In this document: one piece after another, positions 37,375 through 48,430 of the stretch
How positions within the stretch are numbered: position 1 is the first letter of the stretch
How the letters are laid out: each line of letters starts with the position of its first letter
Source of the DNA: Beroe forskalii
Taxonomy: Eukaryota > Ctenophora > Nuda > Beroida > Beroidae
Assembly (NCBI GenBank): GCA_011033025.1
Contig: WFMF01000433.1
Location: forward strand, 62,001 to 126,000
Direction of reading: 5' to 3'
Length of the DNA stretch: 64,000 nt
The notes under the pieces: generated by a model
What the model saw: only the letters and a program-made list of their open reading frames with translations
Told to the model about the DNA's origin: nothing
Databases searched by the model: none
Position numbers and translations under genes: made by a program

Positions 37375-40300
37375 AAAAATTATTTACAAAGGTTTTATTG
37401 TTGGAATGTGTTCTAATAGGTCCCATGAAGGTCTCCAAAGAGTGTTAAGGTGCTACCTTGAAGGGAAAAGTCAGGAGGGCCACGCCCTTTTTTCGACCGT
37501 GGGAAATTTTGAGGGAAAAATGAAAATTCAGTTTTAATATGATATATGACATGTGGGTACCCTAAACCTATGTTTTTTGGGACGGGGAATCGATTCCAAA
37601 CACTTTCAAAGTCGTATCTACCTTCATTGACCCAAAACCGGCCACGCCCATTTTTGCGCAAGGCATTTTGAGGTCTAAAAGCTATTTTCAGATTAATGCG
37701 ATATATGGCATGTAGGTACTCTAAACCCATGTTTTTGGGACGAGAAATCGATTCCGCACATTATCAAAGTCGTATCTACCTTCTTTACCCCAAAACCGGC
37801 CACGCCCACTTTTGTGTATGGGATTTTTGACCGCCACAAAGGTATTTTTCAGTGAAGTGCGATGTATGGCATGTAGGTACTCTAAACCTATGTTTTTTTG
37901 GGACGAGAAATCGATTCCACGCATTATAAGAGTCGTATCTACCTTCCTTGACTCAAAATTGGCCACGCCCAATTTTGCGCAAGACATTTTGAGGTAGAAA
38001 AGCTATTTTTCAGATTAATGCGATGTATGGCATGTAGGTACTCTAAACCCATGTTTTTTGGGACGAGAAATCGATTCCACACATTATAAAAGTCGTCTCG
38101 ACCTTCCTTGAACCAATATCAGCCAAGCCCACTTTTTGCGTATGGGATTTTTGCCCACCGGCACCATAAAGTTATTTTTCAGTTAAATACGATATTTAGG
38201 ATGTTGGTACCCTAACCCATGTGTTTGAACAAAGAAATAGAATCGATTCCACACATTATCAAAGTCGTACTGAACTTCCTTGATCCGTTTGTGGCCACGG
38301 CTACTTTTTTGTGCAGAGTATTTTTGACCAGTCTAAAATATATTGCTCAGTCACATAAGATATAAGGCATGTTGGTACTCTAAACATGTTATTATCACAA
38401 TTGATTATTGATTTTCTGAGTATCTGGTCAAACTAGCTGCAGTAGTTTAGGTTAGTCATTCGAGGTATAACACTTGTTGATGTTCTTCCCACATAAAAGT
38501 ACATTGGTCTGCTATGGTCGGCCTCTACTGGTGATAGACAAAATTCTGGAAAAAAAACCAGCCCCGAAATCAAGGAGGCGCGGCAGTCAACTAATGTCTA
38601 ACCTATGAAAACGGGTGATGTATCCCTATTCCTCCCAGCACACTACAAGGAATGAAATTTATTGAGGTGCTTTTCTGCTCCTGCCCGACCAGTTCCTTTC
38701 CGACTGCTACTGTCATAACTTTCTCCTCTTCTCTGTTTGTTGTGTGCTCTGCTAGATCGAGGCTCTGCTGTTACTGAGGTGAAGTGTTTATCAATCCTCA
38801 CTCACTGGCTTTGAATTGTTCTCTCCGTCTTTCACTGGGGTCGATAAATTCATTAAAATGTCAGACATTCACTCCTCCTTTCCATCCTGGATAGAAAGGA
38901 TAAAATATGGACATCCACTTATGTTATTAATATCAATTCAATGCCCAGCTGCCCTTCAAGATTTCTATGGCAGTGTATTTGTCTGAATACTTCCTTGTCA
39001 GCTATCCCTGTAGGCATCCAACTTGATCCCCATTCTTCACGACATGCCCAACCTTAAAACCTAACCTCTTGTTTTCGGCTCGGCCATTCTGTTAACCTGA
39101 GCACAGCGGGTTTTCTCTCTTGTCCTGCTTATCATTTCAGCCGTGCCCATCTCTTTAACCCGGAGCAGATTCGTTGTGTCCGAGTGTCCCACAATCACGA
39201 AGCCATTGCCAAACGACCTCTGGAACCCTATTTTCTCGGCGAAATATCACTTTCAATGCTTCATTGGCAAAATTCCTGTTGTAGTAGAATTTCTGAAATT
39301 AATTGCGATAGCAGCCAGAAGCCTGATCAGCCGAGAAGAGAGTTCCTCACAATTGGTCTTTTCTGGTACCCCACATGTACAAATCTAATTACCATCCATA
39401 TCAAGATATCACAGTGATCCCGTTATGGCTTGGAAATCTTTCCATGGTAAGATGGTAGAGATTGGATGTATCTCTACAATTTATCCTGGATTTAGAGTAC
39501 ATACCTAAATGGGTGACTTATCACGTTTGGTCGCTGGGAAAGGAAACATGACTTTCGCTTGCTTACGTTAGGTGATCAAACATTTATCTGGTAAAATCAC
39601 TTTCTTGGAATAGAGCCAAATTCGGGTGGGTTCAGTGTTTGCTGGTTCTGCTGCACAACCAATACTCCTAGGCAAACTGCTCAACCTTTGGCTTTATCCC
39701 TGGAGAAGAACCCTCCACCCTTGCACACCATGTCCTGTCTATCCCCACATGTATGCATTATGTATGTGTGCACCTTGGTAGGTGCTGGATGCCGTGGCAA
39801 GACCCTTCACAAGCGACTGAGGGGTGGCGACCACATTAGGGGAAAGCAAGTGCAAATCCAAAAGAGGATTATCTGCCAATAAATACGCAAAAAGTGGGCG
39901 TGGCTGGTATTGGGTCAAGGAAGGTCGACACGACTTTGATAATGTGCGGAATCAGTTTCTCGTCCCAAAAACATGGGTTTAGAGTACCTACATGCCATAT
40001 ATCGCATTAATCTGAAAAATAGCGTTTCTACCTCAAAAATGACTTGCACAAAAATGGGCGTGGCCGGTTTTGAGTCAAGGAAGGTAGATACGACTTTTAT
40101 AATGCGTGGAATCGATTTCTCGTCCCAGAAAACATGGGTTTAGAGTACCTACATGCCATACATCGAACTTCACTGAAAAATACCTTAGTGGCGGTCAAAA
40201 AATCCCATACGCAAAAAGTGGGCGTGGCCGGTTTTGGGGCAAAGAAGGTAGATACGACTTTGATAATGTGCGGAATCAATTTCTCGTCCCAAAAAACATG

Positions 40301-40660
40301 GGTTTAGAGTACTTATATGGCATATATCGCATTAATCTGAAAAATAGCTTTTGGACCTCAAAAATGTCTTGCGCAAAAATGGGCGTGGCCGGTTTTGGGT
40401 CAAGGAAGATAGATACGACTTTGAAAGTGTTTGGAATCGATTCCCCGTCCCAAAAAACATAGGTTTAGGGTACCCACATGCCATATATCATATTAAAACT
40501 GAATTTTCATTTTTCTCATAATTTCCCACGAACAAAAAGGGCGTGGCCCTCCTGACTTTTTCCCTTCAAAGGTAGCACCTTAACACTCTTTGGAGACCTT
40601 CAAGGGACCCATTTGAACACATTCCAACAATAAAACCTTTGTAAATAATTTTTGCACAGA
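37375..40660. repeat. Inverted arms of ~150-bp tandem units inside the Helitron
   Basis: The left arm (about 37375-38420) and right arm (about 39880-40660) are inverted copies. Each is built of several ~150-bp units containing CATGTAGGTACTCTAAACC, GAAATCGATTCCAC and GGCCACGCCCA. The centre, 38420-39880, is unique sequence without a recognised gene. Open frames in the arms recur with the unit and are not genes. Confidence 0.85.
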
Positions 40661-41142
40661 TGGTTTCATTTTTTCTCTTATAAGAATTCTTCATTCCGTC
40701 GACGGTCGATTTATCGCAGCAAACCATCGAAACTACAATTAATATCTTCACATGAATGAATTATTGCTGATGTTCACTATGGAACAAAATGTTCAACTCT
40801 TACCTTTTCTCCTCTCTAAAATATTGATTGTCTCCTGCAGTCGTACTCTTTTTTACCAAACTTGAAAATTCCATTGGGAACGTTAATTATGAATTTCAAC
40901 AGTGGAAACGTTTCCAAAATACACAATAACGAAATGGTAGATTTTTCGTTAAAATGCACGTGCAATTTTGCGCGCTAGCGCTTGTATCCATAGCAACGCG
41001 CGCAACTGGTGAATCAAACCTATAACTCGATCTTGTTTTTCGCGACCCTTTGTCCAACTTTGAGCATAAATTACGGAAAATCTAAAGCCTTTACGCAAAA
41101 AAGAAGAATGTAGCAATACGAAGACACCTTTTTTCTACCACC

Positions 41143-41246
41143 CATAGCTTCCGACCATTGAAAATCCGTTCGGAGGGCAGTTTTTTGCCCAAATAGGAGG
41201 GCAAATCAACGCAAAAAGAGGGCAATATTCCATACAAAAGTGGCGA

Positions 41247-41280
<34 letters not shown>

Positions 41281-42150
41281 GACACCGCCTAAAAAATGCA
41301 ATCCGAGATAGTGCCTATTAAGTGTATTTTCACAACCATGGGTGTATTTCAGGAACTTCAGGTGTATTTTAGGTGGATTCAGTGAAAGTCTATTCACAGG
41401 ATCAATCCGAGATAGTGCTTGTTAGGTGTATTTTCACAATCATGGGTGTATTTCAGGAACTTAAGGTGTATTTTAGGTGGATTCAGTAAAAGTGTATTTA
41501 CAAAATCAATCCGAGATAGTGCTTATTGGGTGTATTTTCAGAGTCCAGAGTGTATTTCGGGAACTTTAGGTGTATTTTAGGTGGATTCAGTGAAAGTCTA
41601 TTCACAGGATCAATCCGAGATAGTGCTTGTTAGGTGTATTTTCACAATCATGGGTGTATTTCAGGAACTTAAGGTGTATTTTAGGTGGATTCAGTAAAAG
41701 TGTATTTACAAAATCAATCCGAGATAGTGCTTATTGGGTGTATTTTCAGAGTCCAGAGTGTATTTCGGGAACTTTAGGTGTATTTTAGGTGGATTCAGTA
41801 AAAGTGTATTTACAAAATCAATCCGAGATAGTGCTTATTGGGTGTATTTTCAGAGTCCAGAGTGTATTTCGGGAACTTAAGGTGTATTTTAGGTGAACTC
41901 AGTAAAGTAGATTTCCAAAATCAATCGGAGCTAGTGCTTGTTAGGTGTATTTCCGAAATACATGGTCGACCCAGAAAGACCTATTTAAGGCCATATATGC
42001 TAGGTGTATTTTGAGATGGGTCAAAAAGGAGGGCAAATTGGGCCTAAAGGAGGGCAAAAAAGAGGGCTCGGAGGGCAAGACCCAAAAAGGAGGGCAAAAA
42101 GAGGGCATGAGAGGGCGCCCTCTCAAAAAGAGGGCAGTTCGGAAGCTATG
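41143..42150. mobile_element. hAT-like element nested in the Helitron, 1008 bp
   Basis: The inverted termini are CATAGCTTCCGA and TCGGAAGCTATG. The 8-bp target duplication CTACCACC is at 41135-41142 and 42151-42158. The homologous Helitron remnant near 56458 reads CTACCACCCTGC once, an empty site. The core is a ~104-bp minisatellite (41300-41940, about six units around AATCCGAGATAGTGCTT), preceded by ~28 T residues at 41250-41279. AGGAGGGCAAA repeats lie near the right end. No transposase is present. Confidence 0.92.
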
Positions 42151-42264
42151 CTACCACCCTGCAAAAAATGGCGGTTTTTCAACTCCTAGTTTGTCAGATT
42201 TTCTGGGAGAGCGGAGGCTCCTACCTTGAACTACCTCTCTCGATTATAATAATAGATATATTAT

Positions 42265-42352
42265 ATCACCCTGTGACACTCAAATCTCTAATATATACCC
42301 TGGCCAGTCTTTTTATTACTGTAGGGGGTTACTGCCCTGGCCAGGGCGGGAA
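42265..42352. mobile_element. Hairpin MITE ('CCTGGCCAG' family), copy 2
   Basis: It occupies the same position within unit A3 as copy 1 does in A2, so it was probably present before the units were amplified. Confidence 0.8.
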
Positions 42353-44064
42353 TTCAAAACATCAAAACCGTTGACGGTTGGTCTAGTAACCCCGCTGGTT
42401 TGGATGTGATCAGCCCATTTTGTCTCTTTTCAGGTTCCGTTGTCACATCCAAACCCTGGGGGGGTTACTAGACCAACCGTCCAACGGTTTTGGTGGTGAT
42501 ATCTTTGACAGATGTATGTAGTTTGAACCCATGTTACTTGCCCAAAGGCAGTTTGGACCCACGTAACTAGCCCACACGCAAGCCGAACCCACGTAACTTA
42601 CCCTGACAAAGTCCAAAACTACGTTATTCTAATTTTCTAACTTGGATTTACTAGAATTGATATATTTCTTAATTTCCACAAATCGTCCACGCGAACTCAC
42701 GTGCTTAAATATAGCAACCAGATCTAATTTCACGTACATAAGTCGTATTTGAACTTATTTCAACGTAACCTAGTCGAAAATCCCGTAAATAGCAATATCT
42801 TCAAATCTCCTAATTTCTACGAAACGTTCGTGTGTACTCACGTGCTGAAATATGGCAACCAGATCTAATTTTACGTGCATTTGTCGTATTTAAACTCATT
42901 TTAACATAATCAAGTCGAAAATCCAGTGTAAACATCAATTTCTTTAAACCCCCTAATTTCTACAAAACGTCCGTGTGTACTCACGTGTTGAAGTATAGCA
43001 TATGCGTCTTATTTCATGTGCATTAGTCATATTTGAACTCATTTCAACGTAATCAAGTCGAAAATCCCGTGTAAATATCAATTTCTTTAAATCCCCTAAT
43101 TTCTACAAAACGTCCACCTGAACTCACGTGCTCCACTAGTTCATCGTATATTTCCCATCCCTATTCACTGTGAGACATAGAAAAACCATTATCAGTAGAC
43201 CACCGTATCACAGAATAGGATTACAGTACAATTTTTCGTCATAAACGTAATTTCAATCAATTTGCAGTTCAATTTTTAGAAGCCTCTCACGACAACAATC
43301 TTCGACCGATCGCCCTGAAACTCGTTTTATAGCTTAATCTTAAGGTCTTAAAGCATCATATCAAAGTAAAACATAATCGGATGAAAAATCTCTGAGTTGG
43401 AGATGTCCAAAGTAGCGCAAAATAGCGTTCTATCGCAAAATACGCTATTTTAGTGGTTTTACGCGATTTTGATGACGTCATCACAGCACCCAAATAGGCT
43501 CAAACCAACTTCCCATATAGCCTATAAGACAATTCCACCTTAGTACAACATACTTTGACCGGTCTCATCTCAAGATAAGTTGCAGTTCTTGACACCTCAC
43601 TCATTTAATTTTTTGTCCTATAATTTGGAAATCGATTTTTTCACCGTATCTTAGAAAATCGCGTATATCTCGATGAAAAATCGAGATAGCCCAATAATCC
43701 GTATGATTTTCTGAAAGCTCTTTAAATTTGCTAAAAATTGTTCCGAAAAATCAGACCGCTTTCTCCTTTCCTTCTTGGTGAAAAATGCGCTCGAAATTAG
43801 CCTATTTTCGCTAAAAATGCAATAAAATTTCGCTAAGTTGATGACGTCATAGTGTCGTGAAAATGACGTCACCAGAACTTCTCTTATAGCCTATAACATT
43901 TTCCCATCTTAGATCAACAAAACCTGACCTCGATCATGGCTCTACCATTTCCCGTTCTTGAGATCTCGGCTTTCCAAATTTGCTCCCAATTATCATGATA
44001 TATCTTATATATTAGTCTTATTATGCTATCGGGCATAGATCCGTTTGCCACTTTTTCCAGGCGC

Positions 44065-45537
44065 CCCATATCCAAAAAATAAAAAATTTCCCCCGAACCA
44101 GAAATTTTTGCCAATTTTGCAGCCCGCTCGCTTCGCTCGCGAAATTGACTATACTTTGTGAGCAAAGCAAGCAGTTGGCAAAATTTGCTTCTTTTTTAAT
44201 ATTTCATAAGCCAAAGTAATTATTCTAATATATTAGAAGTTAAAAAGGCTCTCATTCTGAAGCTAATCTAGAACAGGGAATTATTCATTGCTTATAGTTA
44301 TTGACATGGAACCAGCATGGATCCAGCCCAGAATTTTTGGGGGCGTGCAAATTTATGCCCTCGCGGCGCTTCTTTTGCAAAAATTACGTTTTCTGAATGT
44401 AAAAATAATTCAAGTATGTATTAGCGCTAGCAGGGGTCTGGGGGCGGCAGCCCCCAGAAGCCAGAGGTCTGGAGTGTAAAGAAATGTCACCTCAATAAGA
44501 TCTTTGCACTGTTTTTATCTCAAAAGCTCCATCTTTTTGCCGTACATAATTTCACTAAATATATTAATTATCAAAAAAAGAACAGCAGGGGTTTGGGGGC
44601 GGCAGCCCCCAGAAGCCAGAGGTGTGGAGTGTCAAGAATTGTCAGTTCAATAGGGTTTTTGCATTGTTTTCATCTCAACAGCTCCATCCCTTTTGTTGTA
44701 CATAATTTCACTTACAGTAATATATTTAAAATGCAGAGAAAGAAAAGCAGGGGTGTGGGGGCGGCAGCCCCCAGAAGCCAGAGGTGTGGGGTAATTGATG
44801 CTATCGATACTTGACAAATAAGACTATTAATGCTTTCTTGGAATTGATTTCACGGATCGGGTCGTTGAATAAGAGTCACAAGATTACAATTGATGAGTAA
44901 TTTATTTATTCTCGTTTGACTCAATGGTACAGGCACAAAACTAACGATGTGGTTCTTTAATAATGACAATCAATTTCGTCGTTCTACGACATCTTCAGGT
45001 CTCAAATTTGATTGTATAAAGTAGTGTTGTAAAGTTTAAATTGATTGTCATTAAAGAACCACATCGTTTACATTTGTATCTGTACCATTGAGTCAAAAGA
45101 GAATAAATCGATTACTCATCAATTTCTTGGAATTCATAAACTTGTTTTCAAATAATATCATTGATTTTCATAACTTTTTTAGTCCATTTTTGGACTTTAT
45201 TTTCAATTCTAATGTTGATTTTTATTTGAAATTTTTTGAATTGCATGCCCAGAGCACGTCCCCAAATTTTCGTTTGGGGGCGTGTGCACGCCCCCTTGGA
45301 TCCATGCCTGCTACATCCTATCACTGAAAACTGTTAGTTAGTAGAGCAACGATTTGAATTTTCATTTTTAAAATTTATTTCAATATAATTCGGGTAAAAC
45401 ATAGTGATTTTTGGTGTTAAATCAAATTTTCTGTACTTGGCTTCCACCAAAAATTTCCTCCAACTTCCCCAAAATTTCCCCCGGCTCAAAATTTCCCCCG
45501 AACCAGGTTTGCAGGTTCGCGGCTTTTTGGATATGGG
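44065..45537. mobile_element. Second hAT-like element nested in the left arm, 1473 bp
   Basis: The ends are CCCATATCCAAAAA and its inverse. The 8-bp duplication CCAGGCGC is at 44057-44064 and 45538-45545. The opposite, uninterrupted arm of the host element (near 48120) carries the matching sequence once, confirming the insertion. It contains three ~155-bp tandem copies around GGGGGCGGCAGCCCCCAGAA (44430-44790) and the foldback at 44888-45122. Confidence 0.92.
44888..45122. mobile_element. Foldback MITE inside the nested hAT-like element
   Basis: The ~88-bp inverted arms run from AATTGATGAGTAA to TTACTCATCAATT-like ends, with a ~65-bp loop. The loop holds AATTTGATTGTATAAAGTAG, shared with the foldback at 23955-24164. 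It may be an insertion or an integral part of its host. Confidence 0.8.
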
Positions 45538-45545
45538 CCAGGCGC

Positions 45546-46020
45546 CAGTCTAATGCAGGTCTAGCGCCGGTTTAATGCAGGTCTAACGCCAGTCTAGTGC
45601 AGGTCTAATGCAGGTTTGGCGCCGGTTTTGTGCAGGTTTAGCGCCGGTTTAGCGCGGGGCCAGCGCCAGTCTAATGCAGGTCCTGTGCCACTCTAATGCA
45701 GGTCTAGCGCCGGTTTGGTGCAGGTCCAGCGCCGGTTGAGCGCGGGTACAGCGCTGGTGCAATGCAGGTCTAGCGCCGGTTTAATGCAGGTCTTGTGCCA
45801 GTCTAGTGCCACTCTAATGCAGGTCTAGCGCCGGTTTGGTGCAGGTCCAGCGCTGGTTTAGCGCGGGTGCAGCGCTGGTCCAATGCACCTCGGATGCTAT
45901 CTCAATATTACTAATGCATTTTTATACAGATTTGGCGCCATTTAAATTATGCAGGTTTGACGTCGTTTCATGCATGTTTGGCGCTGTTTTAATGCAGGTG
46001 CAACGCCATTCCAATGCAGG
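45546..46020. repeat. ~22-bp minisatellite forming the left arm of the 4.1-kb element
   Basis: The units alternate AATGCAGGTCTAGCGCCGGT with AGCGCGGGTGCAGCGCTGGT types. The order of variants is mirrored in 47612-48120, showing the arms evolved as inverted copies rather than independently. Confidence 0.9.
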
Positions 46021-46021
46021 T

Positions 46022-46415
46022 TAGTTACCACCGTTAGCCATGGTAACGTCCGTTAGGGACCACCGGTAACCATGGTAACGTCCGTTAGCTCCCATCGGTA
46101 ACCATAGTAACATACGTTATTACGTTAGTGACCAGTGACCACCGTTAACCATGATAACCCACGTTAGTTACCATAGTAACCATGGTAACCCACCTAAGTT
46201 ACCACCGGTAACCATGGTAACGTACGTTAGCTACCATCGGTAACCATGGTAACCCACGTTAGTTACCAGGTCGGTAACCATGGTAACGTTCGTCAGTTAC
46301 CGCAGATAACCATGGTTATGTACGTAAGTTACCATCGGTAACCATGGTAACGTATGTTAGTTACCACTGGTAACAATGATGAAGTACGTTAGTTACCACC
46401 GGTAACCATTATTTA
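46022..46415. repeat. ~34-bp palindrome-rich minisatellite
   Basis: About twelve units of the type GGTAACCATGGTAACGTACG with TTAGTTACCA. GGTAACC and CCATGG cores are self-complementary, so each unit can fold. It forms the centre of the 4.1-kb element. Confidence 0.88.
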
Positions 46416-46421
46416 TTATTA

Positions 46422-46725
46422 CTAGCAGAACCCATGGCCTCCGGCCATCGTTCACAATTTTTTCGCTTCAGCAATTCGTACAGTATAATGCAGTACTGTA
46501 GTTCTTATCAGTGATGAGGTCATATTTTAATCGGGTGTGCCTACTCCTCTATGTGATGTCTATATGTCAGGATGTCAGGTGGTGTCAAACGTCACTGGTA
46601 CTCTGGTATGAACATTCCGATCATCGGCAATCGGCATGCTTGATTGGGTACTGAGTGGTGTCAGAAAAATCTGTGGCTATATATAAGCCACCGGACAGAC
46701 AGAAATCATGAACCGGACAGACAGA
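46422..46725 (-). mobile_element. Short Helitron-like element, 304 bp
   Basis: On the minus strand it starts TCTGTCTGTCCGG after an A. It ends with the hairpin ATGGCC-GGA-GGCCAT, eight bases, then CTAG before a T. That is the textbook Helitron 3' end. No coding capacity. Confidence 0.75.
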
Positions 46726-46737
46726 TATATATTTATA

Positions 46738-47544
46738 TCTTATATATAAAGTAAAGTCACACGTGAATAATGTTTGTCTGTGCCGCCGTATACAATTAAA
46801 TTTGAGCTTGCCAAGAAAATATCAAGAGAAACGAATGCAAACGGGAAAAAGGAGGTGCTGTTGCTAGGGAAACTAATTTTTGTGCACGTGCAGATTATGA
46901 TTAGTTCTATGCGAGTGCTTTCTATAACGCAACTACTTTTAAATGCTGTGCTGTAGTTTTTGAAAATTTGACGCTTTCCTTATACTTCGAAGTCGAGATC
47001 TCAAGGTGGAGAAAGGGCATAACTTGAATAACGGAGGATATTTCAGATGGTTTGTTTTGATAGAACTGTGGCAGAGGTTTCTCGATGGTCAATAATGATA
47101 ACAGTAGTAATTGTAGTTTGAAAATGTACCGTTAAGAGCAATTCAAAGTTTACGAAAGTGTTCAATCTTATCGAGTCGAATGTAGCTGAAGCAGATAACG
47201 AAGAATTGATCTTGGGCTGGAACAATGTGAACGAAAAAAAATTGTCCAATGTCAGTATGATAATCAGTTGTCAGAATTAATATCATCTTGCAATCAAAAT
47301 GGAACAAAATTCACATGGTTTAGCACGACTAAGAGTTACCGACAAAGTTCTATTTTCCAATCTTCTCCTTCACAAAATTTAATATTTGATTTATTTGACC
47401 TGATAGGAATATTTTGATGCGGTAGAATTAAAAACTATCCAATCAATTTGAATGGTAGTGTTTAAAATTTGCGAAAGAGGTGCTGCATAGCAGCGGCAGG
47501 TTAGCTGTGTGTTAGTGTGTTAGCAGGTCCAACGGGCCTGCTAG
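46738..47544 (+). mobile_element. Short Helitron-like element, 807 bp
   Basis: It starts TCTTATATATAAAGTAAAG after an A and ends CAGGTCCAACGGGCCTG followed by CTAG before a T. Its 3' part is homologous, inverted, to 50552-51060. It lies tail-out next to the 304-bp element, separated by a dozen TA-rich bases. Confidence 0.78.
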
Positions 47545-47611
47545 TATTTATATATGAGGAAGAATTATAAGTAGTAAGATTATGAAGAGTCATGGGGCAT
47601 AGAATTGAACA

Positions 47612-48120
47612 TGCTAAACCTGCATGAAACCGGCGCCAAACCCGTATTGGAATGGCGTTGCACCTGCATTAAAACAGCGCCAAACATTCATGAAAAGACG
47701 TCAAAACTCAAACCTGCATAATTTAATCGGCGCCAAATCTGTATGAAATGCACAAGTAATATTGAGATAGCATCCGAGGTGCATTGGACCAGCGCTGCAC
47801 CCGCGCTAAACCAGCGCTGGACCTGCACCAAACCGGCGCTAGACCTGCATTAGAGTGGCACTAGACTGGCACAAGACCTGCATTAAACCGGCGCTAGACC
47901 TGCATTGCACCAGCGCTGTACCCGCGCTCAACCGGCGCTGGACCTGCACCAAACCGGCGCTAGACCTGCATTAGAGTGGCACAGGACCTGCATTAGACTG
48001 GTGCTGGCCCGCACTAAACCGGCGCTAAACCTGCACAAAACCGGCGCCAAACCTGCATTAGACCTGCACTAGACTGGCGTAAGACCAGCATTAAACTGGC
48101 GCTAGACCTGCATTAGACTA
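47612..48120. repeat. ~22-bp minisatellite, right arm of the 4.1-kb element
   Basis: Inverted counterpart of 45546-46020, collinear over its whole length. Confidence 0.9.
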
Positions 48121-48160
48121 GCACCTGGACAAAGTGGCAAACGGATCTATGCCCATGCTA

Positions 48161-48430
48161 TCACCCTGTGACACTCAAATCTCTAACTTATACCCCTGGC
48201 CAGTTTTCTTTTTACCGCGGGGGGTTACCGCCCTGGCCAGGGCGGGAATCACCCTGTGACACTCAAATCTCTAATATATACCCTGGCCAGTCTTTTCTAT
48301 TACCGCGGGGGGTTACCGCCCTGGCCAGGGCGGGAATACTATCACCCTGTGACACTCAAATCTCTAACTTATACCCCTGGCCAGTCTTTTCTATTACCGC
48401 GGGGGGTTACCGCCCTGGCCAGGGCGGGAA
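48161..48430. mobile_element. Three tandem copies of the hairpin MITE
   Basis: Units 48161-48248, 48249-48335 and 48342-48430 each run from TCACCCTGTGACACTC to GGGCGGGAA. Singletons occur in A2 and A3, so local tandem amplification happened only here. Confidence 0.85.

Larger units (their letters stand above)
36740..42243 (-). mobile_element. Helitron-like nonautonomous element, 5.5 kb
   Basis: On the minus strand the element begins TCGAGAGAGG and ends with the hairpin GAAGGCCC-AAC-GGGCCTTC next to CTAG. It is flanked by A on the 5' side and T on the 3' side, as Helitrons require (insertion between A and T, no duplication). The uninterrupted site is seen in unit A2. The 5' part is homologous to the remnant at about 56085-56562. 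The body has large inverted arms at 37375-38420 and 39880-40660. No Rep/helicase gene is present, so it would depend on an autonomous relative. Confidence 0.85.
35179..42408. mobile_element. Tandem unit A3, split by a 5.5-kb insertion
   Basis: The left end and body lie at 35179-36739 and the right end, with its hairpin MITE, at 42244-42408. Removing the Helitron-like insertion restores the order seen in A2: body, TA-rich tail, MITE, inverted terminus. The body shares variants with A4 (an extra ~140-bp subrepeat, and AGTTGCAGTTCTTGACACC) that A1 and A2 lack. Confidence 0.82.
44031..48154. mobile_element. hAT-like element with long minisatellite arms, 4.1 kb with insertions
   Basis: The inverted termini are GGGCATAGATCCG and CGGATCTATGCCC. 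The perfect 8-bp target duplication ATGCTATC is at 44023-44030 and 48155-48162. The terminal inverted repeats continue for ~0.5 kb per side and consist of a ~22-bp minisatellite around AATGCAGGTCTAGCGCCGGT (45546-46020 and, inverted, 47612-48120). The centre is a second, palindrome-rich minisatellite. Three later insertions (44065-45537, 46422-46725, 46738-47544) make up more than half its length. No transposase was seen. Confidence 0.92.
42444..48430. mobile_element. Tandem unit A4, split by a 4.1-kb insertion, right terminus missing
   Basis: The left inverted terminus follows the same 35-bp spacer (42409-42443) as the other junctions, and the body runs to about 44030. After the hAT-like insertion come three hairpin MITEs, but the expected inverted right terminus is absent, so the array ends here. 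A4 is closest to A3. Confidence 0.78.

Noticed and set aside
38420-39880. Captured gene in the centre of the Helitron-like element
   Set aside because: Two overlapping ~80-codon frames near 39143-39417 have no recognisable motif or splice structure; left as unassigned.
37413-40462. Recurring frames with GRGRFWGKEGRYDF-type peptides
   Set aside because: Produced by ~150-bp tandem units in the inverted arms of the Helitron-like element; the frames shift between units.
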